The notes under the pieces are model-generated. The model worked only from the letters and a program-made list of their open reading frames with translations. It ran no database searches and was not told the DNA's origin. A stretch of DNA of 64,000 nt. It comes from Ooceraea biroi. Lineage: Eukaryota > Arthropoda > Insecta > Hymenoptera > Formicidae. This document shows positions 62,335 through 64,000 of the stretch, in pieces (position 1 is the first letter of the stretch; each line of letters opens with the position of its first letter). The translations under genes and the position numbers were made by a program. The stretch lies in contig NC_039514.1 in assembly GCF_003672135.1 (NCBI RefSeq), positions 3,968,001 to 4,032,000 of the forward strand, read 5' to 3'.

Positions 62335-62829
62335 ATGTCCGTACCGACGTTCGTGGATCTGCAAGGCTTTATCATCGGCGGAAACTTTGTCGTGAAGGAG
62401 GTTGCCGTGCTGAGAAATGGAAATATTCTCTCTCACTATATCTTTGGACCCTGTGTGCCATGGTACAGTCTCAACAAGGTGGAGAGACGCCGTGCATTTT
62501 GGCTGATGGCGAATCATCACGGATTACAATGGGACGATGGAACGATTCCGTATCGATGGGCTAAAGATCTGATTACAAAGGCGGTGACGGACGAAGCATC
62601 ATATACCATCGTATACGTCAAGGGATGCGAAAAACGCGAATGGCTGCGGAATCTACTCCTAGATGACGACGATATCTACATCGAGACTATCGACGCTCAC
62701 TACGAAGACGTACCATCTTTGAATACTCTGGACGTTACGCATACTTTGCGTTGTAACAAACATGTAACCAAGTGTGCTTTGCAAAATGTATTTAAACTGT
62801 TTAATTGGTGGTCTTACCATACGAAATAA
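62335..62829 (+). CDS. 164-aa virus-like protein of unknown function
   Basis: ATG at 62335 (MSVPTFVDLQGFIIGGNFVV) chosen because it lies just downstream of a TATA box; the frame opens at 62317 with no earlier ATG. Conserved-looking blocks are LSHYIFGPCVPWYSL, WLMANHHGLQWDDGTIPY, YTIVYVKGCEKREWLRNLL and CNKHVTKCALQNVFKLFNWW. I know near relatives from ant genomes beside capsid-like genes. The order Asp at FVDLQGF, His-x-Gly-Leu, VKG-x-EK-x2-WL, His/Cys could reflect a DEDD nuclease-like fold, but that is speculation. AATAAA follows the stop at once. No frame damage is seen. Confidence 0.6.
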   Translation: MSVPTFVDLQGFIIGGNFVVKEVAVLRNGNILSHYIFGPCVPWYSLNKVERRRAFWLMANHHGLQWDDGTIPYRWAKDLITKAVTDEASYTIVYVKGCEKREWLRNLLLDDDDIYIETIDAHYEDVPSLNTLDVTHTLRCNKHVTKCALQNVFKLFNWWSYHTK

Positions 62830-62865
62830 AATATGTTTTTATGAAACACAATTCTTCTTATTTCC

Positions 62866-63047
62866 CCTCCCCTCCTTATAATTGGCTGAAGAATCGAACA
62901 CGTTCGTGCACGTTCAGTATTGCATCAACTCAAATTCCATACGTAAGCAGCGCTGACATCGGCGCTTAAAAATGTTTAGATAATCCCCTCTCCTTATAAT
63001 TGGTTGAAGAATCGAACATGTTCATGCACGTTCAGTATTGCGTCAAC
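62866..63047 (+). promoter_or_regulatory. Two 60-bp direct repeats upstream of the 213-aa gene
   Basis: CCTTATAATTGGCTGAAGAATCG through CACGTTCAGTATTGCATCAA (62874-62932) recurs with few changes at 62990-63047. Each copy contains TTATAATTGG and the palindrome ACACGTTCGTGC or its variant, and the second ends 40 bases before the ATG. Likely a duplicated promoter. Confidence 0.6.
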
Positions 63048-63086
63048 CTCAGTGCATACAAAACCTAACCAGCAGCAGCAGCAGCA

Positions 63087-63801
63087 ATGAATTCCATTGA
63101 GGGAAGCAGCATGAACTATTACGTTCCGCTTCAGGACGCCGAAACTCCACCGAAGAAATGTATCAGGTACGTTTAAGAATCTTCTCCTTTGTCTTTTGAT
63201 TTTTAAGTATTTGTTTTATTCATGATTTTTTTCTCACAGCGTTTTACCCGCACGTCGAGCAGTTCGTATACTGAACAGCCGATACGCACTGACGGCTACG
63301 GGATATAAGTACCTGGACATCGGCATCAACGTCGGTCCACCGAGCTACGTCGAGATTGCGATAGGAGATCATCGAGGAAACGAGCTGATCCTATCTCTTG
63401 AAACGTGGAAGGGACTCTATGAACAACAATGGAACATCCAGAACCATCTCTGCAAGGATGTTCGCGACCGTCCTCTCACCGTTGGACCGTTAACGGTGCG
63501 ATTCAGTGAGAGTCCAGTGTGTGATACCAAACTCGTGTGTCTGGATTCGTCCAACGTACGATTGATGATGACCGAATCGATGTTCTTCGCCATGATTAAC
63601 CTGGACCGCTGCATCGAGCTGACGTACGCTCAGTTGGATCGTTTCGTCGAAAAGGTCGACGCAAAGATTGCACAATTTTCAAATATCGCGTCCGCCGAGA
63701 CTAAAGATGTAACAAACGTAATATCAGCAAGCGATTGCTTCAGCGCTAATAACATTATAGATTGTGAGCTGTTGGCTTTGGTTTTTAGTAAACCATTGTA
63801 A
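63087..63801 (+). CDS. 213-aa two-exon virus-like protein of unknown function
   Basis: Exon 1 is 63087-63166 (MNSIEGSSMNYYVPLQDAET), donor CAG|GTACGT; exon 2 is 63240-63801, acceptor TTCTCACAG. The join gives Ser and keeps the frame: VLPARRAVRILNSRYALTAT, NVGPPSYVEIAIGDHRGNEL, LSLETWKGLYEQQWNIQNHL, ending CELLALVFSKPL. No signal peptide or transmembrane segment. Alternatively the gene is unspliced and starts in exon 2. AATAAA follows at 63814. It is the third virus-like gene in the cluster; a damaged paralogue lies at 3-245. Function not recognised. Confidence 0.6.
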
Positions 63802-64000
63802 AAAAACAGATACAATAAAGAAATACTGTTCCAGACATAAAGCGTACTATTCTTTTCCTCACGCTCATTTCCCTCACGCACTCGAGTATCCTCTACGAGG
63901 TGCTTCACCCTTAACTTGTCGCATCGAAACGTAAATATTTTTTTCTCTAGATCGTTCTCGAAAAGGCTGCATCTTCTAGTTCCGTAGATACTGTCTAGTT
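63802..64000. other. 3' flank with poly(A) signal
   Basis: ACAATAAAGAAA at about 63812-63823 is a good poly(A) signal for the gene above. Nothing else is supported to the window end. Confidence 0.6.

Noticed and set aside
1..64000. tRNA and rRNA genes
   Set aside because: No convincing A/B box pairs or rRNA-like blocks were seen on reading; a covariance-model scan would be decisive.

Overview
The window looks like a piece of insect nuclear genome, most probably a hymenopteran and plausibly an ant. The reasons are AT-rich intergenic DNA, spliced gene fragments, (TTAGG)n-type motifs, and a transposon load of mariner, P-like/THAP, MULE, hAT, R1-clade and Penelope-like sequence. The species is an inference; no marker gene settles it. 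I saw no tRNA, rRNA or CRISPR array. Most of the sequence is transposable elements inserted into each other.

Layout. 1-245 is the C-terminal end of a virus-like gene whose better-preserved paralogue lies at 63087-63801. 0.9-4.4 kb (minus) is a broken element joining a Mutator-like DDE transposase, a YqaJ-type nuclease and an Ulp1-type protease. 4.8-6.4 kb is a Penelope-like remnant with inverted terminal copies. 8.3-11.5 kb holds satellites and a candidate low-complexity repeat gene. 12.5-13.3 kb is a P-element-like transposase fragment. 14.2-18.8 kb is an almost intact R1-clade retrotransposon with a 13-bp target duplication. 18.9-23.3 kb is a four-level nest: palindromic element, mariner, P-like THAP element, solo LTR. 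24.5-25.7 kb is a foldback-type element with satellite arms and a 9-bp target duplication. 29.1-32.6 kb is a complex of inverted repeats carrying telomere-like tracts and a GC-rich structured insert. 34.0-36.4 kb is a 2.4-kb near-perfect palindrome. 37.9-47.7 kb is a palindromic FLYWCH/MULE element that has itself received a solo LTR, a CxxC DDE transposon and a small TIR element. 49.7-51.3 kb contains exons of an ADCK5-like (UbiB/ABC1 family) kinase gene that breaks off in transposon sequence. 51.3-52.8 kb is DUF4817/DD41D transposon sequence. 57.6-59.5 kb is an unrecognised multi-exon gene. 59.9-63.8 kb is a run of small genes, the last three of virus-like type: a capsid-protein C-terminus, a 164-aa protein and a two-exon 213-aa protein.

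How the parts relate. The host-gene candidates are the ADCK5-like exons, one basic coiled-coil exon at 26.3 kb and one terminal exon at 53.9 kb. The transposons are mostly defective, but several insertions can be read exactly because target duplications or an uninterrupted sister repeat arm survive. The virus-like genes at the right edge are in one orientation with their own TATA and poly(A) signals, as expected of a decayed integrated DJR-capsid element (Maverick/adintovirus-like); that assignment rests on recalled family resemblance.
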